Shown: positions 1 to 11,190, counted from the stretch's first letter. The stretch is 64,000 nucleotides of DNA from Carex sylvatica (GCA_964058845.1 CAXKVR010000036.1:496001-560000); one strand, 5' to 3'. Translations and numbers: made by a program. Notes: a model not told the origin generated them from the letters alone.

Positions 1-1128
1 TGATTGGTAGCCCCGAATCAAGGAACCAACCCTCATGAGGTGTAGTAGTGGTGGTATTAACCAAAGCATGCAATTGAGGTGGAGCTTGAGCGGTATAGGA
101 ATGGTTGAACCGATGACGACATTCAAGAGCTTGATGACCATGTTTTAAGCAAATTTGGCAAGTGGGGTGATCAGTAGGGGTTTGATAGGAAGGTGTGTAT
201 CCATGGCTAGAGGTATTCTGCTGAAAATACTGAACTGAGCCCCCTCTGTTGTTGCCTTGAGAATTAATTGGGCCTCTACGGCCCACACCATAGGTTGGAG
301 TGGGGAGTAGAGCGGCTGAATTATTAGCGGGTCCAGAGCCACCCTTACCCGATTCACTACCAAAATGGGATCCTTTTTCGCGATGCCTTCCCTTGTCAGA
401 TCCATGGCCTGATTGAGCATAATAGAGAGCTGTTGGATCGGGGGAAAAGGTAGAGACCGAGTGGGATTGGGTGGAGCACAGGTTCTCATAGGCAAGAAGG
501 AAGCCATAGAGCTCAGTCAAGGAGATCGGAGTAGACCTAGTTGTCAATGTAACTACATAAGCATTGAATTCAGGACCGAGACTTGTGAGAATGTAATTTA
601 TCAGATCTGAATCTGAGATTGGAGAACCCGCAGCATCTAATTGATCAACAATACTCAGCATGTACGTGTAGTAATCAGAACAGGAGCAGCTACCTCTAGT
701 GCTGGATTGGATAGATCGATGCAAGTCCATCACACGAGCGACAGAGATGGCATAATAGACCCTATGAAGGGTTGACCAGATGTGAGCTACGGTCTTGCTC
801 GAAATGTATTAAGACAGAACCGAGGAGGAGATAGTGGAGAGGATCCAGCCGAGCAAGAGCTGATCTTGCTTAGTCCAAGAGAGAAAGTGTGGATTGACTC
901 GAGTAACACCAGCATCGATTAGATTCTACGGCGGAGGAATGAAAGTTTCATTCATATGATCTGATAAGTCATAGCCAAGGATAATCGGTTCAATTTGAGA
1001 CTTCCAAGTCAAGAAATTATTGCGGTCCAGCTTTGTCGACACAAGGAGAGAGATATGAACTACAGGATCAGGCAGAAGAGAGAGCTGAGCAGAGGAATCA
1101 ATAGTGGTCGAGGTAAGTGCAGCCATGG
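1..1128 (-). pseudogene. Copia-type gag-protease remnant
   Basis: Read on the minus strand from an ATG at 1126, this translates as a plant Copia gag. The start shows a KLDRNNFLTWKSQ motif (UBN2 family). A region around 500-600 reads NYILTSLGPEFNAYV, and a zinc knuckle (CQICLKHGHQALEC, CX2CX4HX4C) lies near 115-160. The start of the protease, GWFLDSG, is at the window edge. The frame is broken by an in-frame TAG just after FIPPP (about 926) and a TAA near 810, so it cannot make a full gag. The rest of the element lies beyond position 1. A tRNA-Met-type primer site lies just upstream in the element, at 1241-1252, which supports the orientation. Confidence 0.85.
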
Positions 1129-1150
1129 ATGGAATTAAGAATCAAGAAAT

Positions 1151-1151
<1 letters not shown>

Positions 1152-1194
<43 letters not shown>

Positions 1195-1236
1195 AGAAGA
1201 AGAAGAAGAAGAAGAAAAAGAAGAAGAAGAAGAGAG
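1152..1236. repeat. (GA)n/(GAA)n microsatellite
   Basis: A pure GA run passes into GAA repeats. It lies in the leader between the gag start and the primer-binding site of the Copia remnant. Such runs are prone to slippage. Confidence 0.95.
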
Positions 1237-1240
1237 AACT

Positions 1241-1435
1241 TGGCTGATACCATATAGAATGTGAAAATGAGATATGAATTTAATGAATTTCATTAGTCTT
1301 CAATAGTTACAGAGAGGGCCTTTTACCTTTATATAGACCACTGTATCAAATACAAAGCATAGGCACCGTATGTAACTGTCTAACAGAAAGTAGTTAATCC
1401 TAATACATAGTCTAAGTGCAATGTATTTGTCTAAT
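1241..1435 (-). mobile_element. Copia primer-binding site and 5' LTR end (remnant)
   Basis: On the minus strand TGGTATCAGCCA at 1241-1252 matches the initiator-Met tRNA primer site used by most plant Copia elements. The LTR should start immediately above it. The sequence to about 1435 (TTTATATAG-type promoter region, short AT-rich tract) fits an LTR, but its outer TG boundary cannot be fixed because no second LTR is in the window. Confidence 0.55.
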
Positions 1436-1439
1436 AGAG

Positions 1440-1632
1440 GGAGCTTATTGATGGAGAAGTGGAGGCGGAGGCGGGAGAGAGAGGTGGAGACGGAGGCAGA
1501 GGTGGGAGATGGAGGCGGACATAGATGTCATATGCAGAGATAGGAGAGGCATTGGTGGAAGAGAGAGGAGGAGACAGAGGTGGGAGGTGGAGGTGAGAGA
1601 GAGGGAGAGGGAGAGGGAGGGAGAGGAAAGAA
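1440..1632. repeat. Purine-rich GGAGGC/GAGGTGG low-complexity tract
   Basis: An irregular run of GGAGGCGGAG, GAGGTGGAG and GAGAGGGAG words, nearly all purine on the plus strand. No gene is visible. It ends in (GGGAGA)n near 1600-1625. Confidence 0.8.
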
Positions 1633-2001
1633 ATAAAGAAAAGCTAGTTAGTTGGTTAGTTAGAATTGATAATTAATATATTAGAAAGGAAAACTAGTTA
1701 GTTGGAGGAAGAAATGAGGGAAGATATAATTACCTTTTTTTTTTATATATGTATAAAATTTGCCTCCGGTTAAAAATAGTTGATTTATACCGAAGTAATA
1801 TCAGAAAGAGTGAAGCTCTTCCGTAATTTTACAATAAATATAAATCAGACCTCCCAATAATGTATAGAGAGTCTATCCCGACTAATATTGTCGATTTTTT
1901 TGTCTATTATGATTTTTTGTCTATTCTTACTATCTAAATGTTTTTTGTTAATATTTTTGACCGAACATACGCGTTCAATTAGCTGAAAATTGCTAAAGAA
2001 A

Positions 2002-2107
2002 ATTATAAATACTAAAATGAGCAATTACATGCTAAATTCTCTCGAGAAAAGAGGATTATAAATACTAAAATGAGCAATTAGATGCTAAATTCTCTCGAGA
2101 AAAGAGG
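2002..2107. repeat. 53-bp tandem duplication
   Basis: Two adjacent copies (2002-2054 and 2055-2107) begin ATTATAAATACTAAAATGAG and end CTCGAGAAAAGAGG. They differ at only one position near the middle (ACATGC against AGATGC). It borders the module X remnant at 2108. Confidence 0.9.
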
Positions 2108-2264
2108 TGAAGGCTTTTAGAAGATTAAAGGGTCTAAAGCCCATGGGCCTTGCATGTATGGGCTGGCTCTCCGTCGCCATCGAATTTAATTTGGGGCTGA
2201 AGCAAGGTGAGGATCGCAACCACCACACACTCGTATCTGCAGCTTTCAGACTTATTGTTTTATT
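2108..2264 (+). other. Module X remnant (copy X0)
   Basis: Contains the module X hallmarks AGCCCATGGGCCTTGCATGTATGGGC and, further on, GATCGCAACCACCACACACTCG, which match the promoter and leader of copies X1 (18061) and X3 (61330, minus strand). The internal part is deleted and the fragment fuses directly to the broken exon 2 of GLR0. The order module X then minus-strand GLR is the same as at A and F. Confidence 0.65.
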
Positions 2265-2791
2265 TTAGAGATAATGGCATCTTGTGAGGACTTCTGAGGT
2301 CCAATGATGACTTCAGTCTTATTGTTTTGTGGCAAGTTTAGTGCTGCAAGAAGATAGAAATTTTTACATTATAGGGGAAGGTGTTAATTAGAATACGCTA
2401 GAATTACAATTTACAAACCCAAAGACCATAATTACAATTTCGCGTCGGCCATTGTTTGATATATATTTTTCAGTATGAATTCTTGACATTGAAATAAAAG
2501 TTGAGTACTTCGCACAATCTTTAAAAAAATTAGTACAGTTTTATAATTTGATCAGTCACCTGCTAATGTAGCCTGGACATTGTCCTGGTTGGAATATCTG
2601 GTATTATAATTCAAATGTACAGTGTAGAAATCTTCCACAGCCATCTCAATGCTTGTTCGAGTCATTTTGCTCACAAAGGTGTCCACATCGAGTATAACTC
2701 CTACTGGGATGCTTCTGTTTGAATTTTTAGCTGTAACAACTGAACCTATGATAACAAAGAGGAGAAACATAAGTGTGTTTCGTTTCCCCAT
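2265..2791 (-). pseudogene. GLR0: 5' remnant of a glutamate receptor-like gene
   Basis: Exon 1 runs from ATG 2791 to 2560. It encodes a signal peptide (MGKRNTLMFLLFVIIG...) and the start of the amino-terminal domain (IPVGVILDVDTF, then TSIEMAVEDFY). It ends at a proper phase-1 donor (AGCAG/GTGACT). Compared with gene D the exon lacks six codons between NYNTR and YSNQDN (232 nt against 250 nt). Intron 1 (2559-2344) ends CTTGCAG. Exon 2 starts at 2343, reads NNKTEVIIGPQKSSQ, and is lost after about 25 codons where module X sequence begins. No ligand-binding or membrane part remains. Its upstream DNA to about 2960 matches the gene D promoter, with a TATA-like TATAAAG at 2837-2831. Confidence 0.85.
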
Positions 2792-2965
2792 TTAATTTTA
2801 TTCACAGTACACGGCCTCTTTATGTTCTCTCTTTATAGGCTGCACATATATCATGACTTCATGAGTTTACTTTGACAAATCAAGCAAGGAGAAAATGACG
2901 CCATGAGTTTTCTTGACTTGATGTACCTAGTAAATCACTGACGTTGCTCATTTTATGTTGGGATA
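2792..2965 (-). promoter_or_regulatory. Promoter of GLR0, shared with gene D
   Basis: Reading the minus strand, a segment with TTGATTTGTCAAAGTAAACTC, then ATATGTGCAGCCTATAAAG, aligns with 46610-46680 in front of gene D. The order is the same: half of the TTTGTCAAAGT element, then the TATA box. This identifies the D-type promoter, although the gene behind it is dead. Confidence 0.6.
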
Positions 2966-3039
2966 GTCATTTTGTCATTCATTCAATACTACAGCTAATA
3001 ACTATTTTCTCACCGCTATGGTCAACACGATAGAATAAG

Positions 3040-3210
3040 GGAGGCAATTCTTCTAGCGTATTCTAAATGCTAACAGACGAGTCACTTCTTCTAGCGGTTC
3101 TGTACTAGAACTGCTAGCAGAGGAGGTAATTTTTCTAGCGGTTTTCTACTAGAGTCGCTAGAAGAGGATAGTTTTTTCTAGAAACTTTGTACTCGGAACA
3201 GCTAGAAATG
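3040..3210. repeat. Three inverted-repeat units of TTCTAGCGGTT...CGCTAGAAG type
   Basis: Units near 3090-3115, 3137-3167 and 3175-3207 share a TTCTAG(CGG) arm, a TNTACT core and a matching inverted arm. Repeated short palindromes like this are typical of subterminal regions of CACTA elements, but no CACTA terminus is seen next to them. Confidence 0.55.
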
Positions 3211-3960
3211 GTTTGCTGTGTGCATAAAAAAAAACCCTCACCTAGAAAATGGTTTGCTGGTTATAAATGTAAACTATATAATTTATACTCCCTTTTCTCT
3301 GACTTATTTTGAAAACTTGCAGGCTGAGGCTGACCAGAAGTTTATTAAAATAATAAATTGGCAGTACATGAAGTGCAGCAAGATAACAAAACAAATATCA
3401 ACACTACAAGCAGGTCCTATACATCAAACACCTTAAACAGTATTTGAATCAGTAAATGTGGTGGTACCTAGTGTATCTGAATTGAACAACCTTGCATTTC
3501 TTTGCTTCCATATGATACAACTCGCACATACGAACACTGGTTCCCCATCCCTCCCTTGCTTTTTCTTAATGCTTGACATTTGGTATCATGACTATATATA
3601 TGCTATTGCTTGTTAAATGCTTTTGTGATGTTTGCACAACATACTTTTATTTTATTTTATATATAGACAATTATTGTTTTCGGAATAGATCACTTTTAAC
3701 TATTGTTTTAATTACTTCATAGTACGGACCAATTTGTGTTGTGCATATTAACATAGCTTTCACTCTAGAAAATTACACCACAGAGACAAACTATCTAACA
3801 CAACATTAATTGTGGTGTATATATTTATTTCCTCTTTTTTTTCTTGGATGGATACAACAAAAAATAATATTTTCTTTGACACATCAACTATTCTGTAATT
3901 GATTTCTAATTCTTGACCAAACCGTGTGCGCATTTGAACAAGTCTAGACCACGTAGAATT
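3211..3960. other. AT-rich spacer, no gene recognised
   Basis: Short open frames here have no recognisable domain and poor coding character. From about 3740 the sequence begins to match the GLR flank at 29850-29960 (shared words TTCTTGA-CAAACCGTGTG and CCACGTAGAATTCAAACT). Confidence 0.6.
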
Positions 3961-5780
3961 CAAACTAAATTGTGACCATAGAATTACTAAAAATTATTAA
4001 GTACTAAAACAAGCACACTTCCGCATTTCGATAGGCTCAAAATGATTTAGTTTAAACTAGATATTAAAATTTTATAAGAATTATAATATTCTGTAATTTA
4101 TTTTAATTACTATTTTCCAGATTTTTTAGATGGTTTTAAAAAAGTCATTTTTCAAAAATCTAAGAAATAGCAAACAAAATACTAAAAATAATAAAACTTT
4201 GTTTTCCATAATTGTATGTGTGTTTGTGATAAAAAAAATATATAGTATACCAGATCGTTTAGTTATATAATTGCAAACCTGACTGGGGTAAAAAATAATA
4301 TATAATTTTAAGATCAGACCTTTAGAACTTGATTAATGCTATATATATATGATGCATATAAAATTGATGACAGGATTTCATTGAATTTTCACTATCTATT
4401 AAATAATTTGACGCTTGCAACGGTTTAATTATATTTAACAATATATGATGGATTAATTATGAAATCTATTCTCCATACATGTGATTGAGAATCAAGCCTT
4501 TATAACAATTATCTAATGAAATTACTAATGAAAACCGACTAATGAAAACCGACTAAAAGTGTGAATGACCAAATAGACCACGTAAAATTCAAACTAAAAG
4601 TGTGACCATAGAATTACTAATGAAAACCGACTAAAATTATTAACTACTAATTAAAAAAGAAAAAAAAAGAAAAAAAAAAGAAAAAAAAAAGAGATATATA
4701 CCCTTTAGAGAAAAAAGAAAAAAAAAAGCAGACTTAGTGCATTCAATCTAAACCAACGTTCTAAATAGTACACTATAATAGATATATATCCTTTAGAGAA
4801 TAAAAAATATGAAGCTATAGCAACATAATATGAACATAATGTTATTATTTTAACCATGCATTCCACTGTGACGCAATAAACACTATTTAAACCTCTAATC
4901 TAAACACATACTAAAACATGCAAACTTTACCATTGGTTCAAATTATTTAATTTAAAATAGATATTAATATTTTATAGGAAATCAAATTTTAATAACTATT
5001 TTCCTGATTTTTAAGATGGTTAAAGAAGTCATTTTAGAAAATCTAAAAAATAGCTAACAAAAAACTAAAAAGAGTAAAATTTCGTTTTCCATAAATATGT
5101 GTGTGTTTGTGATAAAAAAAAATATAGCATACCAGATCATTCAGTCATATAATTGCAAACCAGGTTGGGGTAAAAAAATAATATATAATTTTAGGGTAAA
5201 ATTCATTGGAGGTTACTAAACTTTGTCATTTGTCATGAATTAGTTACTCAAGTTTGATTTATTCGTCTATAGCCACTGAATTTTGAATTTGTCTCAATTA
5301 ATTCACTCTCTAACTTTTTCATCCAAAATATTAACGAAATATGCTCATTCCGTCAAAAATACTAACCAAATATGCTCATTCTTTTCAAAATATTAACATA
5401 ATATACTCATTTCGTCCAAAATACTAATAAAAAAGTATATGTTATTAAAATTTTGGATAAAAAAAAGTTGTAGGGTTAATTACTTGATTGTAATAAATTC
5501 AAAATTAGATGGCTATAGAGGAGCAAATTAAACTTGAGTGACCAATACTTGACAAAGGACAAAGTTTAGTGACCTCCAGCAAAATTTACCAATAATTTTA
5601 AGATCAGACATTTAAAACGTGATTAATGCTATATTTATATGATGCATATAAAATTGATAGGATTTTGATGCAAATTTTATTGTTTATTAAATGACTTGAC
5701 GCTTGCAATGGTTTATATATATTTAACAATATATGATCGATTATCAAATCAATATTACACCACACATGTGATACTACTAT
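3961..5780. repeat. Duplicated GLR-flank sequence (two tandem copies)
   Basis: About 3990-4440 and 4900-5750 are diverged copies of one another. Shared landmarks are AAATCTAAGAAATAGC/AAATCTAAAAAATAGC, CATACCAGATCRTT, TTGCAAACC and ATAATTTTAAGATCAGAC. The second copy is longer because it carries the MITE at 5194-5591. A third diverged copy lies at 29985-30290. The spacer between the copies holds A-rich runs (4650-4735). No gene is visible. Confidence 0.75.
5194..5591. mobile_element. 398-bp MITE with 9-bp TSD
   Basis: Terminal inverted repeats start GGGTAAAATTC on the left and read TGGTAAATTTTGCTGGAGG from the right, with further matches (GAGGTYACTAAACTTTG) inside. It is flanked by ATAATTTTA at 5185-5193 and 5592-5600. 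The duplicate at 4302-4310 has the same flanks joined with one ATAATTTTA, so it is an empty site. A 9-bp TSD fits a Mutator-type MITE. No coding capacity. Confidence 0.9.
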
Positions 5781-6239
5781 CATCGTCCTTTGCCGTTTAG
5801 TTTGTATATATGATATCAATTGACTGTACTAAAATTGCATGATATTTGATACATAAATAGTTCATCAGTTCAACAACAAATCTATATATTTATTATTTAT
5901 TTATCTTTTATAAAATTATTTGGAAATATGCTGTCAAAATTATCAAAATATCTTTCTTTTTTTATTGAATTCCAACTTATATATATATTAAAGACCTAAT
6001 CATATATTTTAGGGATCACTCAATAATTACTTATAAATTATAGTGAAAGAAAAGTGTACTACAAAAAAAAAACCAAAAATGTCTGATGCAACATTATTGT
6101 GTTATATATAGTTATTTCCTTTCTTTTTTCATGGGATACCAAAAAAAAAAAAAAAATTGAGAAACATATGCCGTCAGAAATTTCTATACCATTTGTTTTC
6201 AAGGAAATTGAGAAACTTTTCTGCAAGGAAATGCTTTAA

Positions 6240-6625
6240 TTTAAAATATATGAATACAAGTTAAAGAGAGTAGGGACACATACACAATATTTATCCAAAA
6301 CATGTAAAAATTGAAATTTATTGTGTTGATAATAAATTTTTTGGTTGTAATATCAGCACCCCAAATGAATAGGTGCGAAATTACGCTGTAATTGTAAACG
6401 ACAGTGAGACCTAAGGAAGGATTAGATGACTTGAGGAATAAGTAGCTCAAGTTGCATATGCATATCTTCCAATAATAGCTAGGTCAAAAATAACTTGAAA
6501 TTACTCCCAATTAAATCTTGGCCATTAAACCGTGTGGCATTCAACGATTCTAGACAATGCAGAATTCAAGCCGAAAATGTGACCAAAGAATTACTAATTA
6601 AAGTTCAAATTAATAATAATTGATA
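6240..6625 (-). repeat. GLR upstream repeat (copy 1)
   Basis: Read on the minus strand this matches the DNA just upstream of gene C (43095-43300), the segment between C and D (45115-45390) and a copy at 30640-30960. Shared words include GTGACCAAAGAATTACTAATTAAAG on the plus strand, CCAAGTCATCTAAT-type text and CACCTATTC. It may be part of an old GLR 5' region, but no GLR exon lies beside it here. Confidence 0.65.
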
Positions 6626-6689
6626 ATTTTGGAACCCATTAGTGTTTCATATTTTTTTTACTATAATAGAACAAACGTTTTCATATTAG

Positions 6690-7090
6690 CCAATATCTCT
6701 ACACACACATATAAAAATAGATAGATCGATAGATATAGAAGTTGTGGTGCAACCAATTGATTTTCCGATTTTCAAAGTTCAAACAATTAATCCAAACAGT
6801 TAGATATGATTTCTATATTAAAATGTGCTTGAAAATCAAATTATATATTTTTGGAAAATTTTTACTATTTATTAAATCAGTTTAAAATTGCTGATTTTAA
6901 TAAATTGTGAAAAATTTATGGATCATTAAAAATAGCTATTTTAAAACTACTTTAATAAATAGTAAAAAAAATTAAAAAAATATAAAATTAAGTCTCCAAG
7001 CATATTTTATTATAGATTAAATATTACACAGTTTAAATTGACTATTTAGACTATAAATTTTTTAAAAATTAAAGTGTTTGTTCGAAACAA
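6690..7090. repeat. Dispersed MITE-like repeat (GTTCAAACNNTYAATCCAAAC family)
   Basis: Carries the string TTTTCAAAGTTCAAAC, then AATCCAAACAGTTAGATATGATTTCTATATTAAAATGT. Similar text occurs at 7540-7640, 22700-22930, 28150-28370, 29270-29520, 52600-52860, 56590-56860 and 63600-63720. The copies inside the introns of A and E lie within complete MITEs, which suggests this is an internal part of that family. Confidence 0.6.
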
Positions 7091-7953
7091 ACATTTTAAT
7101 ATTAGCAGTGGTAATACCAAATGCACGGAAACATCATTGAAAATTAATCTATTCTATCAAAAACCACCTGTCCGAAATAATTAATATTGTTGTGGCATAT
7201 TTATTGTCTCCTTTTTTTTCATGGGATATGAGAAAAATGATCTCGATTTATTGCATGAATGGGTTGGGGTTAAGCTATCTATAACTTTTTTTAAACTTTT
7301 GTAATTATAATATTTTTTTTGTTTGAATTTTAAACTCATAACCTTCAACATCAAAAAACATGTGCCTATCTTTTCTACAATAAAGGACATTGCCTTTGCC
7401 ACAGTAGAGGAACCTGTGCCTTTAACACTAAACCATATATATAATCTTGATTTGAATCATCATGTTTCTTTATTTATGATGAGTCTGATAATGCATTTAT
7501 ATAATTACTTCAACACCATATGCATATATATTATTTTTGCATTTTCAAAGTTCAAGCAGTCATTCTAAACCATTCAACATGATATCCATATTAAAATGTA
7601 CTTAGAGAACAAATTTTATATTTTTTTAATTTTTTTTTACTTTTTTTTAGGAGTATGGCTAATATAACATCAGTGTCATTTCAGTCTATATAACACCAAC
7701 TCAAAACCTATCAAATCGAGTTTAAATGGTGAATCCAAACCATTCAAACCGATCTACTTCATAAGTTGTGTGTTTACATGTAAAATTTATAAGTTTTTGA
7801 GTTTATTTGGTATTATGTCAAGCGGTCAAATGTTTGAGTTTTAAAGTTAATTTTAATACATTCATTTTTCATTTTTTTTGCCGCTTGATTTGATACTAAA
7901 ATAACTTGAAAATATAAAAAGTTTGATGTCTAAACCTTTCCTGCATTATGTTA
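7091..7953. other. AT-rich spacer with repeat fragments, no gene
   Basis: Apart from a short piece of the dispersed family near 7540-7640 and AT-rich text, nothing recognisable. The small open frames lack domains. Confidence 0.55.
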
Positions 7954-8153
7954 CACTACAACAAAAAAGAGTATCAGTGACCGAGAATTTGATCGCTAAA
8001 TAACTACTTCGATCGCAGATGGACGATCGCCAATACGCTGTCACTGATATTCGTTGATGATGTCATTCTAGTTGCTGATTGACGTCATTCCGGTCGCTGA
8101 TGCAGTTTTAGAGACCATTTTTTTGTCGCTGATACTGATTGCTGACGTCATAT
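7954..8153 (+). mobile_element. CACTA-type terminus with subterminal repeats
   Basis: Begins CACTACAACAAAAAAGAG, the canonical plant CACTA end. It is followed by repeated GTCGCTGAT / ATCAGTGAC / ATCAGCGAC-like words (7974, 8029, 8092, 8127). No matching opposite end is visible, so this is a terminal fragment, cut by or joined to the second CACTA-like end at 8154. Confidence 0.7.
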
Positions 8154-8445
8154 CACTAGTGGAAAATATAGAATCATGATCGGTTATATACACATATTAG
8201 TATTGAAATACAACCGATCCTAATGAAGGCGATACTGATACTACAATAATCTGTAAAAAACCGATCCTAATACTTCTTTTTTTAAGTTGGTTCTGCAAAA
8301 AAAAAAAAAAAAAAAAAATACTTTTAGGATCGGTTATTTTAAACAACCGATCCTAAAAGTGTTTTTTTTATTTTTAGAATTAGGATCGGTTATTGTAAAC
8401 AACCTATCCTAATAGTAGTAATCTGGATCGGTTGTTTAAAATAAC
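8154..8445 (+). mobile_element. Second CACTA-type terminus with GGATCGGTT subterminal repeats
   Basis: Begins CACTAGTGGAAAATATAG. Behind it, both orientations of GGATCGGTTNTTT / AACAACCGATCCTAA recur at least seven times (8181, 8207, 8262, 8328, 8346, 8384, 8424). The array continues at 9942 (CCGATCCTGATG) after the solo LTR insertion. No transposase and no far end are present. Confidence 0.7.
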
Positions 8446-9936
8446 TGATATCCCGCAAACGTATCTACTTTCCGACCTATATTTTGTACTAAAACCTGTG
8501 TCTAGAATCATTTAATCGGTCGTATTTCATTAAAATATCCATAGAATGTGGTACTGCTGCAAGTTTGTTCTTATTTTGCAGGAATGAGATGAAATCGAGG
8601 AGAATCTGGAATTTGAGAAGTGTTTACACGACCCGTGTACTATTTTGTGCGGGTCGTATCAGCCTCGACTCGACTACAGACACGACTGCTGACTCGACCT
8701 CAGAAGAGACATAGGCACACGACCCGTACAAGATGTTACACGGGTCGTATCAGACAAATTCGAAAAGAGATCTAGAGTTCTGGGAAGAAATCTGATGGAA
8801 GGAAAGTCGGCCAAAGGCTATAAAAAGGAGATTTCTTGCACCAGAAAGGTATTCTGGAGCAGAGAGACAATTCTAGGGTTAGAGATTGACGGCTATTGCT
8901 TGGAGACGAAGTTGAGAAGCAAAAGACGCGAGTTTTTGTTGTGGATCTTCTTTGTACTTCGGGTTTTAGAATGAATTCTTATTCCTTTATCTTTGTTATC
9001 TGTTTTAGTATTATGTTTGAGTAGTTTTATTAGTTTCTAGTGTTAAGATGTAATCGAATGTTTTGTTTTCCATCTAGTTATTGGATTTTTACGTTGAAAT
9101 TTGTGTTTGCTTGATTGTGATTGATTTTAATTGCTTAGTTTGAATTGCTTGATTATTATTTGGTTTGACCATTAGATGAGGCCACATCTATAAGGTACTG
9201 TGTCCAATTTGATCTTTCAACCAGACTAAGTACATGAGGTAGGATTAGTGATCCGACAGGAAAAACCAACTAGTAGCCGAAAGGTGAACATTTCCTCTTA
9301 TCGACAGATAAGAGGTTACCTTTAGTATTCCAAACAGGTAACTTGGTAACTCAAACCAATATACGACAGTTGAGATTTAGAGCCCAAAGAGGGCAGATAT
9401 TGTAGATTCCATACCAAGTTAATAAACCAACATACGATAGTTGAGGTTTAGAAACATTAGGTCTGGTCAGCTGAACCCTACACAAAGGAACCACGTAAAG
9501 AAACAGTGACTGGTGCATTAACTTGAAGTCCACACGACCCGTGTACGACAGTACATGACTCGTGTAAGCTGATACGACCCGTGTAGGAAACTACACGGTC
9601 CGTGTCAGGGACTGAGAGGCAGAACTGAGATAAGTCTGAAACCCTGGAAACGCCTTTTATTATTGATTTAAACCAAATTTATTTACTGTCTTTCATTTAA
9701 TTACTGTTATTGAACTGATTAGGAATTAAATATCAAAAACCAACCATTTCTCACTTCTAGTCTTTAACTGATTTAAGTAGAATCCGGTTTAGATTTGAAC
9801 CATCCCTGTGATCGATACCCGACGATATACTACTCGATAGGACTGTGCACTTGCAGTCTGAACCAAAGGTGTATTAAAGGTTAAAAGGTATAGCTTGCTG
9901 TACTGAAACTTTGTACCATACGCTTTTGTGTGAACA
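8446..9936. mobile_element. Solo LTR (1,491 bp) with 5-bp TSD
   Basis: Starts TGATATCCCG and ends GTGTGAACA (TG...CA), flanked by the exact direct repeat ATAAC at 8441-8445 and 9937-9941. It interrupts a CACTA subterminal repeat. Inside are a TATA-like GGCTATAAAAAGGA near 8817 and a near-end stretch CCCTGTGATCGATACCCGAC (9805-9824), which resembles the 3' part of plant Gypsy-type LTRs. Seven or so CACGACCCGTGTA-like words occur in both orientations (8626-8755 and 9530-9605). No internal retrotransposon domain is present. Confidence 0.85.
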
Positions 9937-9959
9937 ATAACCGATCCTGATGTTTTATT

Positions 9960-10340
9960 GAAGCTAAAAAAAAATTTATTTATTTGACTAGCTTCCATAT
10001 ATATTTTGCTGGCCAGCACCCTAAATTTTTTTTTTTTTTTTGCACAGTAAGAAGTAATAATCAAATATGATATACACATCCTAAATTAAATATCATACAC
10101 ATCTTAAATTATTACAAAAAATGTTCATACAAAGTTTTGTGAAGCATTACATATTATAACAAGAAATTTAAATCCAAAAAATTTTAATTAACAAACATAC
10201 AAGTGACTAATTTAGCTATTTCTTCAATTAACACATATTTATGCAATTAATGTAAAGCATAAAACAAGAAAACTAAAACTCCACAAAATTATTTAAATAA
10301 AAATACTAAGATCTAAAAAAAAAAAAAAAAAGTGGACCGC
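9960..10340. other. AT-rich stretch, no gene
   Basis: Low-complexity A- and T-runs (10024-10041, 10316-10331) and nothing coding. It probably includes what is left of the CACTA interior. Confidence 0.5.
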
Positions 10341-10465
10341 ACACTGAGGGGCGGTCAGGTTCTCAGAGTGGACCGCCCAACCAGGAGGCGGTTGGAGTAA
10401 TTTTGAAAAAAAAAATCGAGGCTATTTTCATTAAAAAAATTTTAGGGTATTAATAAAAATTTCCG
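10341..10465 (-). mobile_element. MULE terminal fragment
   Basis: Ends in TTTTAGGGTATTAATAAAAATTTCC, which matches the right terminus of the complete foldback MULE at 61909-63050 (GGGTATTAATAAAAATTTCGG). Inside are palindromic GTGGACCGC / GCGGTC words. The partner end is not seen. It abuts a truncated MITE of the 5194 family. Confidence 0.5.
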
Positions 10466-10720
10466 TTTCAATCAAGTCATTATGTAATTTTTTCCATTTA
10501 AAAAACTAATAAAATATTAACTGATATGAAGATAGATGAGCCTATTTTGTTAGTATTTTAAATGGAATGGACGTATTATGTTAATTAGTTTGGATAGAAA
10601 AATTAAATAATTACTTGATTGAGACAAATACAAAGTTCAGTAGTTACATAAAGACAAATTAAATTTGAGTAACTAATTTGTGAAAATAATAATAATGACA
10701 TCTGGCAAAATTTACCTAAA
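10466..10720. mobile_element. Truncated copy of the 5194-type MITE
   Basis: Shares ATTACTTGATTG, GAGTAACTAATTTGTG and the terminal GGCAAAATTTACC with the complete MITE at 5194-5591. Its left terminus is missing where the MULE fragment joins. Confidence 0.6.
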
Positions 10721-10729
10721 AATAAATAT

Positions 10730-10992
10730 AATACTCCAAATTTTATTAGATAATAAACAGTTACAAAATAAATCAATTACAATTATATAGACGGATTTAG
10801 ATGGAAAATTGGAGAACTTATCTTACTAGCTGGGCACTAGGCCTACTGTGTAGGATCCAATATATATATCCTACCAAGTATATACGCATATTCTATTTAA
10901 TTGGCACGGTTCAGATCCTATAAAATTCATATGACCTGAGATGAACAAAAAAAAATTTAGTTTAGATCAGGATCATTCGATCTGCTTTAGCA

Positions 10993-11036
<44 letters not shown>

Positions 11037-11190
11037 ATATTCATCTCACCTCAGACCGAATTGATCCGAATTACAATCCGCATCTAAATTCAAATATTAT
11101 GTCACCTCTGAGGATACGACTCAATTGTAAGTAAATATTTGCACGGAATCCTAACCTTCAAAAATTTCATATTGGGTGGTCCGCAGTATT
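10730..11190. repeat. Outer part of left inverted-duplication arm
   Basis: On the opposite strand this matches 61509-61760 and 63065-63185. Landmarks are AATTGGCACGGTTCAGATCCT (10898), CATATGACCTGAGATGAAC (10928) and TTGGAGAACTTATCTTAC (10810). A poly(A) run of about 43 bases at 10994-11036 is specific to this arm. No gene. Confidence 0.75.
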
